A stretch of DNA of 54,372 nucleotides from an uncultured Lachnospiraceae bacterium (lineage in GTDB: Bacteria > Bacillota > Clostridia > Lachnospirales > Lachnospiraceae). This document shows, in pieces, positions 33,624 to 40,155 of the stretch. Both the position numbers and the translations under genes were made by a program. Where the stretch lies: the NCBI GenBank assembly GCA_947623185.1, contig CANQGL010000008.1:1-54372 (forward strand), written 5' to 3'. The first letter of the stretch is position 1, and the number at the start of each line of letters is the position of its first letter. The notes beneath the pieces are model-generated. The model made no database searches. It was not told the DNA's origin and was given only the letters and a program-made list of their open reading frames with translations.

Positions 33624-33804
33624 TATGGCAATGCAGACATGAGTTGAAGGTATCATTCTTAGTGCGAAAATAAACGGTAGGTACGGCTTAAATGACACCA
33701 TGATGTTGGGAGAATGTCGTGAGGAAAAAGCGAGAAATCGCGCTCGCTCCCATAAAATACGTTTTGATAACCAAACGTTTCCGTTCGCACCGGACAAAGA
33801 ATAA
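33624..33804 (+). pseudogene. Possible broken small gene with in-frame TGA
   Basis: The gap 33,564-33,914 has no intact gene. One frame from ATG 33624 (AAAGGA upstream) reads MAMQT, stop (TGA at 33639), then VEGIILSAKINGRYGLNDTM and a basic stretch to a TAA at 33802-33804. The downstream part looks protein-like, so this may be a nonsense-mutated gene. Other small frames overlap it, including a GTG at 33719 with GGGAG upstream (42 codons). Low certainty. Confidence 0.3.
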
Positions 33805-33914
33805 ATTCTTCCATATGCGGGGTGATTCTTTCAAGTATTCGGAGTAGCCAATAAGTGAACGTGCTTGGAGAAATCCGATATGGTTCTGCCAGAATAAAAA
33901 GAAGGAGGGATAGC

Positions 33915-34109
33915 ATGAAAGATGCCAGAACAGATCCGTCAAGCCCATCTTACTATAAGTCCACGATCATTGGACTTCTTAGGACGGCAAGGAAGCATGG
34001 ACTGACAGTTTCGCTCACGAACGATCCGGACGGGGCGAAGATGAACTTCGAGAATAGAAAAGGCTGTTGCAGTATAAGCCTTCTGCCGCCGAAGAAAGGA
34101 TGTGATTGA
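33915..34109 (+). CDS. Small hypothetical phage protein, 64 aa
   Basis: Starts MKDARTDPSSPSYYKSTIIGLLRTARKHGLTVSLTND. GAAGGAGGGATAGC gives a clear start. Ends overlapping the following gene. Function unknown. Confidence 0.7.
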   Translation: MKDARTDPSSPSYYKSTIIGLLRTARKHGLTVSLTNDPDGAKMNFENRKGCCSISLLPPKKGCD

Positions 34110-34558
34110 TCTTGAAAAACTGTGAATTATACACAATTATACCCAGAGAGAAAATTCAACATGTTTTTGAAACATCTCTGACGGCCAGCATAGAATGCAG
34201 TCCTTCTTTTTTGGGCTTTGAAAAAGTGTACAAGGCAGTAACGCTTTTTGTACCCCAAAATATGATTATACTTGATCTGGGGTGCGGATACGCTTTCCAA
34301 TCATGGTATTTTAGAGATTATAAAAAGTACATAGGAGTGGATTGTGGAGTCGGTTTTGGAGACGTTCTTGAAACTGACAATTCGGATTTTCACTTTGTAA
34401 GCATACAGCACTTTATCCAGAATGAACTTCCCTTGATGGATTATGATTCGCATGAAATATTTGCAATTTGCTCTTATGTGCCAGATGAACATGCGCGGCA
34501 AATGGTGAGGGAGGTATTCCCATTCTGCTTAATATATTATCCATACAGGAGGATTTAG
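34106..34558 (+). CDS. Class I SAM-methyltransferase-like protein
   Basis: 150 aa with the SAM-binding strand-loop NMIILDLGCGYAFQSWYF and a following acidic strand YIGVDCG, the first half of a Rossmann methyltransferase fold. No NPPY/DPPY is visible, so a DNA-base target is not indicated. The start is either TTG at 34106 (overlapping the previous stop) or TTG at 34112, both after AAAGGA. The sequence is more AT-rich than its neighbours. Substrate unknown. Confidence 0.6.
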   Translation: MILKNCELYTIIPREKIQHVFETSLTASIECSPSFLGFEKVYKAVTLFVPQNMIILDLGCGYAFQSWYFRDYKKYIGVDCGVGFGDVLETDNSDFHFVSIQHFIQNELPLMDYDSHEIFAICSYVPDEHARQMVREVFPFCLIYYPYRRI

Positions 34559-34559
34559 A

Positions 34560-34889
34560 ATGGACAAAATATATGTTTTTGGGCTTTACACGGGAACAAA
34601 TAGTTTCGGCACAATTCGAGATGCCGAGCCAGAGGGAGACGTGAAAGGGTTTGCTGTTGATGGCATTTTCCTTGACGAATCGGACGGGATCGAGAAAATG
34701 AATGTGATCGCAGGCCATTGGAGCAGCGGCCCAGAGTGGTGCAAACATGATATGGGAATCACCTCTGACCGGAAACATGATATTTACAAAAAATATCATC
34801 CCGACGGATACGAGATTGAATTTTTGGGCTTTTACAAGAATCCAGATGAACCGTTTGAAGTGATAAAAGAAAAGCTCTTGGAGAAATAA
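34560..34889 (+). CDS. Hypothetical phage protein, 109 aa
   Basis: Starts MDKIYVFGLYTGTNSFGTI, with GGAGGATTTAG before the ATG, one base after the preceding stop. Contains WSSGPEWCKHDMGITSD. Not recognised. Confidence 0.7.
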   Translation: MDKIYVFGLYTGTNSFGTIRDAEPEGDVKGFAVDGIFLDESDGIEKMNVIAGHWSSGPEWCKHDMGITSDRKHDIYKKYHPDGYEIEFLGFYKNPDEPFEVIKEKLLEK

Positions 34890-34912
34890 ATATTTGTGGG
34901 AGGGAAAACATC

Positions 34913-35179
34913 ATGCGGATCATTAGTCAGTCCGGGGAGTATAATTTCCCGTTTGACCGATCACTTGTCATGCGAAATGCGAATCTGGTCCAAGTCAAGT
35001 GCGATGGAGAGCAGAAGGTGTTTGCACAGTATTCGTCACCGGAAAAAGCCGACATTGTCATAGACGACATGAACGACACTTATTACCGCTATATGATCGG
35101 GTTTTATTATCATGATACAACAATGGATTGCGAGACGACGTTCCAGTTTCCTGCCGATGAAGACATTGAGGTGGAGTGA
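34913..35179 (+). CDS. Hypothetical phage protein, 88 aa
   Basis: Starts MRIISQSGEYNFPFDRSLV; resembles short phage proteins that report on position-specific variables (GEQKVFAQYSSPEKADIVIDDM). Its TGA stop overlaps the ATG of the MBL remnant, an arrangement that probably predates the downstream insertion, with this gene originally coupled to the MBL gene. Confidence 0.72.
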   Translation: MRIISQSGEYNFPFDRSLVMRNANLVQVKCDGEQKVFAQYSSPEKADIVIDDMNDTYYRYMIGFYYHDTTMDCETTFQFPADEDIEVE

Positions 35180-35253
35180 TGGTCCTTAAAGTAATCGGCA
35201 GTTCCAGCAAGGGAAATGCGTATGCGCTGATCGCGGAAGAGGTAAACAAATGA
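35179..35253 (+). pseudogene. 5' remnant of an MBL-fold gene, 24 codons
   Basis: Reads MVLKVIGSSSKGNAYALIAE then EVNK and stop. This is the unmistakable start of the MBL-fold protein encoded intact at 36,911 (which has GSSSDGNTYLL at the same position). It has the normal coupling to the upstream gene and a good ribosome site (GAGGTGGAG). The frame is cut where the inserted XRE gene starts (ATGA overlap). It is best explained as the original 5' end left behind by the 1.7-kb insertion. Confidence 0.78.
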
Positions 35254-35441
35254 GAAAAAATTTACGAGATGAAAGAAAGAAGAAAGGCCTAACACAACAA
35301 GCGGTTGCCGACCTTTTGGGTATAAGCCTTAGATACTATCAAAATATTGAACAAGGTACAAGAACAGGAGATTTTGAAATCTGGGACAAATTGGAAGATA
35401 TATTTACTATTCATCAAAGAAAACTCCGTGAGAATTTATAA
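35250..35441 (+). CDS. XRE-family HTH protein, 63 aa
   Basis: RDERKKKGLTQQAVADLLGISLRYYQNIEQGTRTGDFEIWDKLEDIF is a single XRE helix-turn-helix. GAGGTAAACAA precedes the ATG. First gene inside the insertion, convergent with a second XRE gene (35-bp tail overlap). Confidence 0.85.
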   Translation: MRKNLRDERKKKGLTQQAVADLLGISLRYYQNIEQGTRTGDFEIWDKLEDIFTIHQRKLRENL

Positions 35442-35637
35442 AATTGTCACGGCAAAGCAAATAATCAGTAGATACGTCCAATTTGTCGGCAATACGGACT
35501 AATATATCAAAAGAGGGGGTGCGACTACCAGTTTCATAACACTGATAAGAACGCAGAGCGATACCTAATGAATCGGCCATGACTTGCTGAGTGTAACCAC
35601 GTTTCATTCGCATTTCTCTCAACCGCTTGTTAAACAT
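35407..35637 (-). CDS. XRE-family HTH repressor, 76 aa
   Basis: MFNKRLREMRMKRGYTQQVMADSLGIALRSYQCYETGSRTPSFDILVRIADKLDVSTDYLL is a full XRE domain of the repressor type. GGAGATGATAA precedes the ATG on the minus strand; a longer in-frame reading runs back through the divergent promoter and is rejected. It faces away from the 46-aa gene and endonuclease, which it may repress. Confidence 0.86.
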   Translation of the reverse strand: MFNKRLREMRMKRGYTQQVMADSLGIALRSYQCYETGSRTPSFDILVRIADKLDVSTDYLLCRDNFINSHGVFFDE

Positions 35638-35662
35638 ATTTATCATCTCCATAAAAAAATAC

Positions 35663-35721
35663 TTGACTACGTGCATATTGTACGCTATTATACAAGTATA
35701 GTATACGTGCAAAACGCACGT
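35663..35721. promoter_or_regulatory. Divergent promoter/operator region of the inserted cassette
   Basis: Rightward: TTGACT (35663-35668), 17 bp, TATTAT (35686-35691). The half-site ACGTGC lies just after the -35 (35669-35674) and again at 35705-35710, there forming a perfect palindrome ACGTGC-aaaac-GCACGT (35705-35721). The palindrome straddles the start region and probably binds the XRE repressor encoded divergently. Confidence 0.65.
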
Positions 35722-35742
35722 AATATAGCAGGAGGTATAAAT

Positions 35743-35883
35743 ATGAGGGCAAAGATAATCACAATTATTTACACTATTGAGGCATTTCTTGATGACTTTG
35801 CGTATTGGGTCATAGGAAAAGGCGAAGATGAAACAGAACGGGAAATTAAAACGTTTTGGGGAACTCATTATTTGGGCGGCTGA
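35743..35883 (+). CDS. Small hydrophobic-aromatic protein, 46 aa
   Basis: MRAKIITIIYTIEAFLDDFAYWVIG then a charged tail and FWGTHYLGG. AGGAGGTATAA gives an excellent ribosome site. First gene after the divergent promoter and 12 bp before the endonuclease gene. A small helix with hydrophobic face; could be a toxin-like or accessory peptide. Function unknown. Confidence 0.62.
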   Translation: MRAKIITIIYTIEAFLDDFAYWVIGKGEDETEREIKTFWGTHYLGG

Positions 35884-35895
35884 TGGGGGTTCAAA

Positions 35896-36945
35896 ATGTC
35901 ACGAATAGTTGATTTATCTGGGAAGAGATTTGGAAACCTGGTGGTTTTAAGAAGAACAGATGATTATGTTTCTCCATCAGGGAATCATGCTGTTCGATGG
36001 TCTTGTCAGTGTGATTGCGGAAAAATACTTGATGTCAAAACAAATGCTTTATTAGCAGGAAAAACCACATCCTGCGGGTGCGGAAGGCTCAATTCCCTTA
36101 TTAAAGAAGCTGTGGGAAAGAAATATGGAAAATTAACATGCATAGAGTATTCCCATATGGAACATGGAGTTGGTTATTTTTTCAAATTCAGATGTGATTG
36201 TGGAAATGAAGTTTTATGTTGTTTATCAAAAGTTCGAAATGGCTATGTGAATTCGTGTGGTTGCTTGCAAAAGGAAAAAGCGAGACAAGCGGTTTTCAGA
36301 GACTTAACGGGACAGAAATTTAATCATCTGACAGTAATTAAATATGTTGGAAGAAAAAACAAGAAAACCATTTGGCATTGTGTATGTGACTGCGGAAATG
36401 AAAAAGACGTTGATTCAAATAGTTTGATAAGTGGAAATACAAAAGCGTGTGGTTGCCATCAGTATGATGGTTTAGAAAAAAGAAGAACACATGGGAAAAG
36501 CAAAACCAGGCTTTATAGAATTTGGAGCAATATGAAAAGCAGATGTTATTATCCAAATGCAAAATATTTTGAAAATTATGGAGGTCGAGGAATTAGGGTT
36601 TGCGATGAATGGATAAATGATTTTGTCAAATTTTATGAATGGGCAATGGAGAATGGGTATTCGGACAATTTAACAATAGACCGCATAGATAACGATGGGA
36701 ATTACTCTCCAACAAATTGCCAATGGGTAACTAGGAGTACACAAATGAACAACGTAAGAAATAACAGAATAATTGAATATAACGGAAAAGAACAAACATT
36801 GGCAGAATGGGCCGTGGAATTGGAAATGCCTTATTATATCTTGAACGGACGCATAAATAGTCTTAATTGGGATATCAATAGAGCATTTGAAACACCAATA
36901 ATGAAAAGGGGTGGTAATCATAAATCTAATTGTGTGCGGCAGTAG
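35896..36945 (+). CDS. HNH-type homing endonuclease with three CxCDCG zinc repeats
   Basis: Residues ~4-57, ~70-125 and ~136-190 are three related modules, each starting like LSGKRFGNLVVLRR and holding W/F-x-C-x-CDCG followed ~17-20 residues later by SCGC or ACGC. These look like DNA-binding zinc modules of phage homing endonucleases. The C-terminal part has RIWSNMKSRCYYPNAK, NYGGRGIRVCDEW, SDNLTIDRIDNDGNYSPTNCQWVT and a final EYNGKEQTLAEWAVELEMPY module, the HNH-AP2-associated arrangement common in Clostridial phages. Strongly AT-rich. Its 3' end overlaps the MBL gene start by 35 bp, so the element ends exactly at its target gene. Confidence 0.85.
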   Translation: MSRIVDLSGKRFGNLVVLRRTDDYVSPSGNHAVRWSCQCDCGKILDVKTNALLAGKTTSCGCGRLNSLIKEAVGKKYGKLTCIEYSHMEHGVGYFFKFRCDCGNEVLCCLSKVRNGYVNSCGCLQKEKARQAVFRDLTGQKFNHLTVIKYVGRKNKKTIWHCVCDCGNEKDVDSNSLISGNTKACGCHQYDGLEKRRTHGKSKTRLYRIWSNMKSRCYYPNAKYFENYGGRGIRVCDEWINDFVKFYEWAMENGYSDNLTIDRIDNDGNYSPTNCQWVTRSTQMNNVRNNRIIEYNGKEQTLAEWAVELEMPYYILNGRINSLNWDINRAFETPIMKRGGNHKSNCVRQ

Positions 36946-37654
36946 TTCTGATGGGAATACATATTTACTTGATTCTGAATCTAACTGTATGATTTTAGAT
37001 TGTGGAGTCAATCCAACAATAGTTAAGAAATACCTTGGTTATAGAATTAGTCATATTAAATTTGCGGTTTGCACTCATGTGCATTCTGACCACAGCAAAT
37101 ATATTGATAAATATTTAAATATGGGAATCAAGGTTTTTATGCCAGAACAAGTAAAAGAAAAGTATCAGGATAATGGACTTGCAATTCCCGTAATGGCAAT
37201 GCAAGGCTTTATGGTCGATGGATTTTCAGTAATTCCATTTGAGGTTCCACATGACGAGGGCGTGACGTGTTTTGCGTACTTGATATCCGGAGAGTCATTT
37301 GGAAAGTTGCTATACATGACGGATTGCATTTACTGTAAATATAATCTATCGAAACAGGGGATAAATCATTTTCTGGTGGAGTGCCACCATTCAGATGATT
37401 TACTTGAGGAATACGAGAGCAGTGCGCTGAGAGACCGGGTTTTGCAGTCCCACATGGATTTGCAGACATGCAAAGAGTTTATCCGATTGAATAAGACTCC
37501 TAATCTGCGAAACGTGATCCTGTGCCACTTAGGCCACAATTCGGGAGCTGGTGACTATTTCGTCAGTGAGATTCGGAAAGTTACTGGCGATCATATCCCA
37601 GTTATGATCGCGGAACCGGGATTGACGGTAGAACTTATGAAAGAACCATTTTAG
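36911..37654 (+). CDS. MBL-fold metallohydrolase, probable recombination nuclease
   Basis: 247 aa. IVCGSSSDGNTYLLDSESN leads into CTHVHSDHSKY, the HxHxDH metal motif, and later LILCHLGHNS-type and VPHDEGVT segments. MBL-fold proteins of this size occur beside recT in Firmicute phages and are thought to be its exonuclease partner. A GTG at 36911 opens the frame but lies inside the likely ribosome site AAGGGGTGG; an ATA at 36920 has the right spacing and gives MNLIVCGSSS, the same length lead as the 5' remnant at 35,179. The first ~300 bp are AT-rich like the inserted endonuclease; the rest resembles the phage. Confidence 0.85.
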   Translation: MVIINLIVCGSSSDGNTYLLDSESNCMILDCGVNPTIVKKYLGYRISHIKFAVCTHVHSDHSKYIDKYLNMGIKVFMPEQVKEKYQDNGLAIPVMAMQGFMVDGFSVIPFEVPHDEGVTCFAYLISGESFGKLLYMTDCIYCKYNLSKQGINHFLVECHHSDDLLEEYESSALRDRVLQSHMDLQTCKEFIRLNKTPNLRNVILCHLGHNSGAGDYFVSEIRKVTGDHIPVMIAEPGLTVELMKEPF

Positions 37655-37662
37655 GAGGTAAC

Positions 37663-37968
37663 ATGGGAAGATTGATTGATGCCGATGGATTTATCGAAGA
37701 TGTCGGACTTGATGGAGAAGATGCAAGAGAGAATAATCTGGGCGTGATTGTAACGCTCGAAGATTTCGACAGGCAACCGACTGTCGATGCCGAACAGGTT
37801 CGGCACGGAAAATGGATTGATGTAAACCCGATTAAATGGGAGTGCTCGGAATGCGGGGATCTTGTTTATCGGTACAATAACTCGCCATTTTGTCCAAACT
37901 GCGGCGCGAAGATGGACTTAAAACTGACGGAGACGCTATCGTGCGGCAGCAGAAAAGAGGGAAGATAA
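37663..37968 (+). CDS. Phage protein with C-terminal zinc ribbon, 101 aa
   Basis: Starts MGRLIDADGFIEDVGLDG, a common opening of small Clostridial phage proteins, and ends with a ribbon WECSECGDLVYRYNNSPFCPNCGAKMD (two CxxC). AGGAGGTAAC precedes the ATG. Function unknown. Confidence 0.78.
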   Translation: MGRLIDADGFIEDVGLDGEDARENNLGVIVTLEDFDRQPTVDAEQVRHGKWIDVNPIKWECSECGDLVYRYNNSPFCPNCGAKMDLKLTETLSCGSRKEGR

Positions 37969-37969
37969 A

Positions 37970-38296
37970 TTGAGCGGAGTAAATGAATGCGTGATCGATT
38001 GGGCGCGCGGCGATACACATGCCGGAGTAACGGCCTACGGCAATAGTAGGCTAAAAGGCAGAATTGAAAAGCTGGCATCAGCATATCCGGACGATGTGCA
38101 GATTATCAACCGAAATGAAGATGGCTCCATTTTCGCCCATGTTCCGATGAGGTGGGTCAAGGTCTCGCCCGCAAGGAAAGTATCTGAAGCGCAACGGCAG
38201 GCCGCCGGAGAGCGCTTGAATGCATACTGGAAGAACCAGAAGGATTCGGAGGAGGGCGATATGGAACATGACGAGGAGGGCGGTGGAGAAGAATAA
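37970..38296 (+). CDS. Hypothetical phage protein, 108 aa
   Basis: TTG start after AAGAGGGAAG. ECVIDWARGDTHAGVTAYGNSRLKGRIEKLASAYPDDVQIINRNEDGSIFAHVPMRWVKVSPARKVSE is a recognisable phage-conserved stretch, acidic at the end. No function known. Overlaps the next start (TAATG). Confidence 0.75.
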   Translation: MSGVNECVIDWARGDTHAGVTAYGNSRLKGRIEKLASAYPDDVQIINRNEDGSIFAHVPMRWVKVSPARKVSEAQRQAAGERLNAYWKNQKDSEEGDMEHDEEGGGEE

Positions 38297-38481
38297 TGGA
38301 TGATTTGATAGTAGAATATACGGTTGGCAGATACTGCAGAAACCCGGATGCTGCTTATTATGGGGCTTGCTTAAAGTGCGGCGAATGCGGCAGAGATTTT
38401 GCTGATGGCATTCGGCCAAACGAATATGATCCGATCCCGACAAGGAGGAGTGAGACGTGGAAGAAAAAAGATTCGTTCTAG
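38296..38481 (+). CDS. Small Cys-rich phage protein, 61 aa
   Basis: MDDLIVEYTVGRYCRNPDAAYYGACLKCGECGRDF with four or five Cys, probably binding one zinc. ATG inside the previous stop overlap. Function unknown. Confidence 0.65.
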   Translation: MDDLIVEYTVGRYCRNPDAAYYGACLKCGECGRDFADGIRPNEYDPIPTRRSETWKKKDSF

Positions 38482-38873
38482 AACTCAACGAAAAGCAGCT
38501 TCGGCTTGCGAATGAGGCCCTTGAAGAGTATTTCCGAATCCGTATGGGCCAGTGGAACGGGTTGGCGGATAGCTTGGCAAGCAAGAACTTAGACCTCTCG
38601 CAAGAAAACCCCAAGCATGCCAAGATTTTTGACAGTTTCATTACTCGTCGGGATTGCGCCCGTGAAACATTAGAAGCGGTCGGAAGAATGCTGTGGGGCA
38701 ACACATACCATCCAAAGACGGAGAACGAGCTGATCGCCGAGGATATCTGGCGCGTGATTCGTTATAGGCTTTACTTGGAAAGCGGTAGCACGGACACATG
38801 GAGGGTTGACGCACATCCGCCGATTTTTGCGAGTGGTGAACCAGCGCCGAAATGCGAGAGGAAGGAGGACTGA
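38457..38873 (+). CDS. Hypothetical phage protein, 138 aa
   Basis: GTG start after AAGGAGGAGTGAGAC. Helical sequence FVLELNEKQLRLANEALEEYFRIRMGQWNGLADSLA with a conserved central ETLEAVGRMLWG. Widely shared among Firmicute phages as an unnamed protein, by my recollection. Function unknown. Confidence 0.75.
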   Translation: MEEKRFVLELNEKQLRLANEALEEYFRIRMGQWNGLADSLASKNLDLSQENPKHAKIFDSFITRRDCARETLEAVGRMLWGNTYHPKTENELIAEDIWRVIRYRLYLESGSTDTWRVDAHPPIFASGEPAPKCERKED

Positions 38874-38875
38874 TT

Positions 38876-39424
38876 TTGAAGAAAACTGCAAGAGTGCTTG
38901 TTACATATGATTGCCCGCGGGATTGCCCAAATTGCTGCAACAATCACATCGGTGAAATACTAGAGGTGGAATTTGACAATCTGCTGAAATACGAGGAGCT
39001 GGTTATCACAGGCGGCGAGCCCATGTTGCCAGAAATCGGCCCCAGAGTGGTTGAAATGATTCATCGGCTCCGTGCGAATGGATTTACAGGCCATATTTGG
39101 CTTTATACAGCAGAACTTAACGTCAAGCGATGGGCAGATAAATCCGTTTTGTCCGAGGTGACCGGAATCACCTACACGCTGCATTATGAGTATACACAAA
39201 GAGACATAACTCTGTTGCGGCGGTTGACCGAATATCTTCATACAATGGACACGACCGACATGCACAACCGCCTCGTGATTGATTCCAGGCTGAAAGACGA
39301 GTTTAACTGGTCAGATTTCAATCTGGATTCATGGGATTGTGTACGCTGGCTGGAATGGAAAGATGATGAGTGTCCTGTTCCAGAGAATGAAGAATTGGTA
39401 TTCTATGATTTAGAAAAAGAATAG
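38876..39424 (+). CDS. Phage radical-SAM protein
   Basis: 182 aa with the cluster motif C13-PRD-C17-PN-C20 (CX3CX2C) that binds the catalytic 4Fe-4S, and the SAM-binding GGEP at 46-49 after LVI. A TTG start is used because AAGGAGGAC lies seven bp upstream. The protein is shorter than a full radical-SAM barrel (usually 200+ residues). In phages such enzymes may feed nucleotide modification or activate anaerobic ribonucleotide reductase, but no partner such as nrdD is in the window. Family sure, substrate unknown. Confidence 0.82.
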   Translation: MKKTARVLVTYDCPRDCPNCCNNHIGEILEVEFDNLLKYEELVITGGEPMLPEIGPRVVEMIHRLRANGFTGHIWLYTAELNVKRWADKSVLSEVTGITYTLHYEYTQRDITLLRRLTEYLHTMDTTDMHNRLVIDSRLKDEFNWSDFNLDSWDCVRWLEWKDDECPVPENEELVFYDLEKE

Positions 39425-39441
39425 ACAGGAGGTTTTCAACC

Positions 39442-39660
39442 ATGATCCATGAAGTGAGCATCGCACAGAAGAGAACCCTTGAAGAGTATTATCTTCTCCG
39501 GGGAATCAGATATACCGGAAACAAAAAAGAAGTAATCAAAGAAAAGGAATTTCCAAATAAGCCTACTCTTGATGACATCGCTGCATTCCTGAATGACAGT
39601 GGGGCTGATTTTGTATCGTTAGAGACCAATTATAGATTTCCTGAAGATCTTCCATATTAA
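39442..39660 (+). CDS. Hypothetical phage protein, 72 aa
   Basis: MIHEVSIAQKRTLEEYYLLRGIRYTGNKKEVIKEKEF; AGGAGGTTTTCAACC precedes the ATG. Not recognised. Lies directly before ssb. Confidence 0.68.
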   Translation: MIHEVSIAQKRTLEEYYLLRGIRYTGNKKEVIKEKEFPNKPTLDDIAAFLNDSGADFVSLETNYRFPEDLPY

Positions 39661-39678
39661 CAAAAGGAGGGATGACTT

Positions 39679-40134
39679 ATTAACAAAGTGGTTTTGATGG
39701 GCAGGTTGGTCCGTGACCCGGATACAAAATATACTACCGGAGATAATTCCTTTGCGGTAACGCGCTTTACATTGGCGGTCGATCGCCGAGGTGCAAAGAA
39801 AGGGCAAGGAGATCAGGCAACAGCAGATTTCATTAACTGCATCGCTTTTGGAAAGTCGGGCGAATTCGCCGAAAAATATTTCCGACAAGGAATGCGAGTC
39901 CTGGTTTCCGGGCGGATCCAGACTGGAAGCTATACGAACAAAGACGGTAAAAAGGTCTATACCACAGACGTAATCGTTGAAGAGCAGGAATTTGCCGATA
40001 GCAAGAACCAGAGCGCCGGTGGAAACAGCGGAAGCTATCAGCAGGTTTCCAGACCGGCTCCGTCCAATTCCGGCGACGAAGGATTTATTCATATTCCCGA
40101 AGGCGTCGAAGATGAAGGACTTCCATTCAATTAA
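39679..40134 (+). CDS. ssb: Single-stranded DNA-binding protein (probable ATT start)
   Basis: OB-fold SSB: NKVVLMGRLVRDPDTKYT, NSFAVTRFTLAVDRR, ADFINCIAFGKSGEFAEKYF, GMRVLVSGRIQTGSYT, then a flexible Ser/Gly/Gln linker and the acidic tip EGLPFN that docks partner proteins. The frame's first standard start is GTG 39688, 17 bp after the ribosome site and three residues into the first strand. An ATT at 39679, eight bp after AGGAGG, restores the family N-terminus (M)NKVVLMGR. Needed for phage replication with the downstream organizer. Confidence 0.92.
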   Translation: MNKVVLMGRLVRDPDTKYTTGDNSFAVTRFTLAVDRRGAKKGQGDQATADFINCIAFGKSGEFAEKYFRQGMRVLVSGRIQTGSYTNKDGKKVYTTDVIVEEQEFADSKNQSAGGNSGSYQQVSRPAPSNSGDEGFIHIPEGVEDEGLPFN

Positions 40135-40155
40135 ACATGAAACGGAGATAATAAA

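Noticed and set aside
33615-33948. Minus-strand frames in the 33.56-33.91 kb gap
   Set aside because: They lack ribosome sites and promoters and overlap each other in several frames; the plus-strand pseudogene reading is the better, though weak, explanation.
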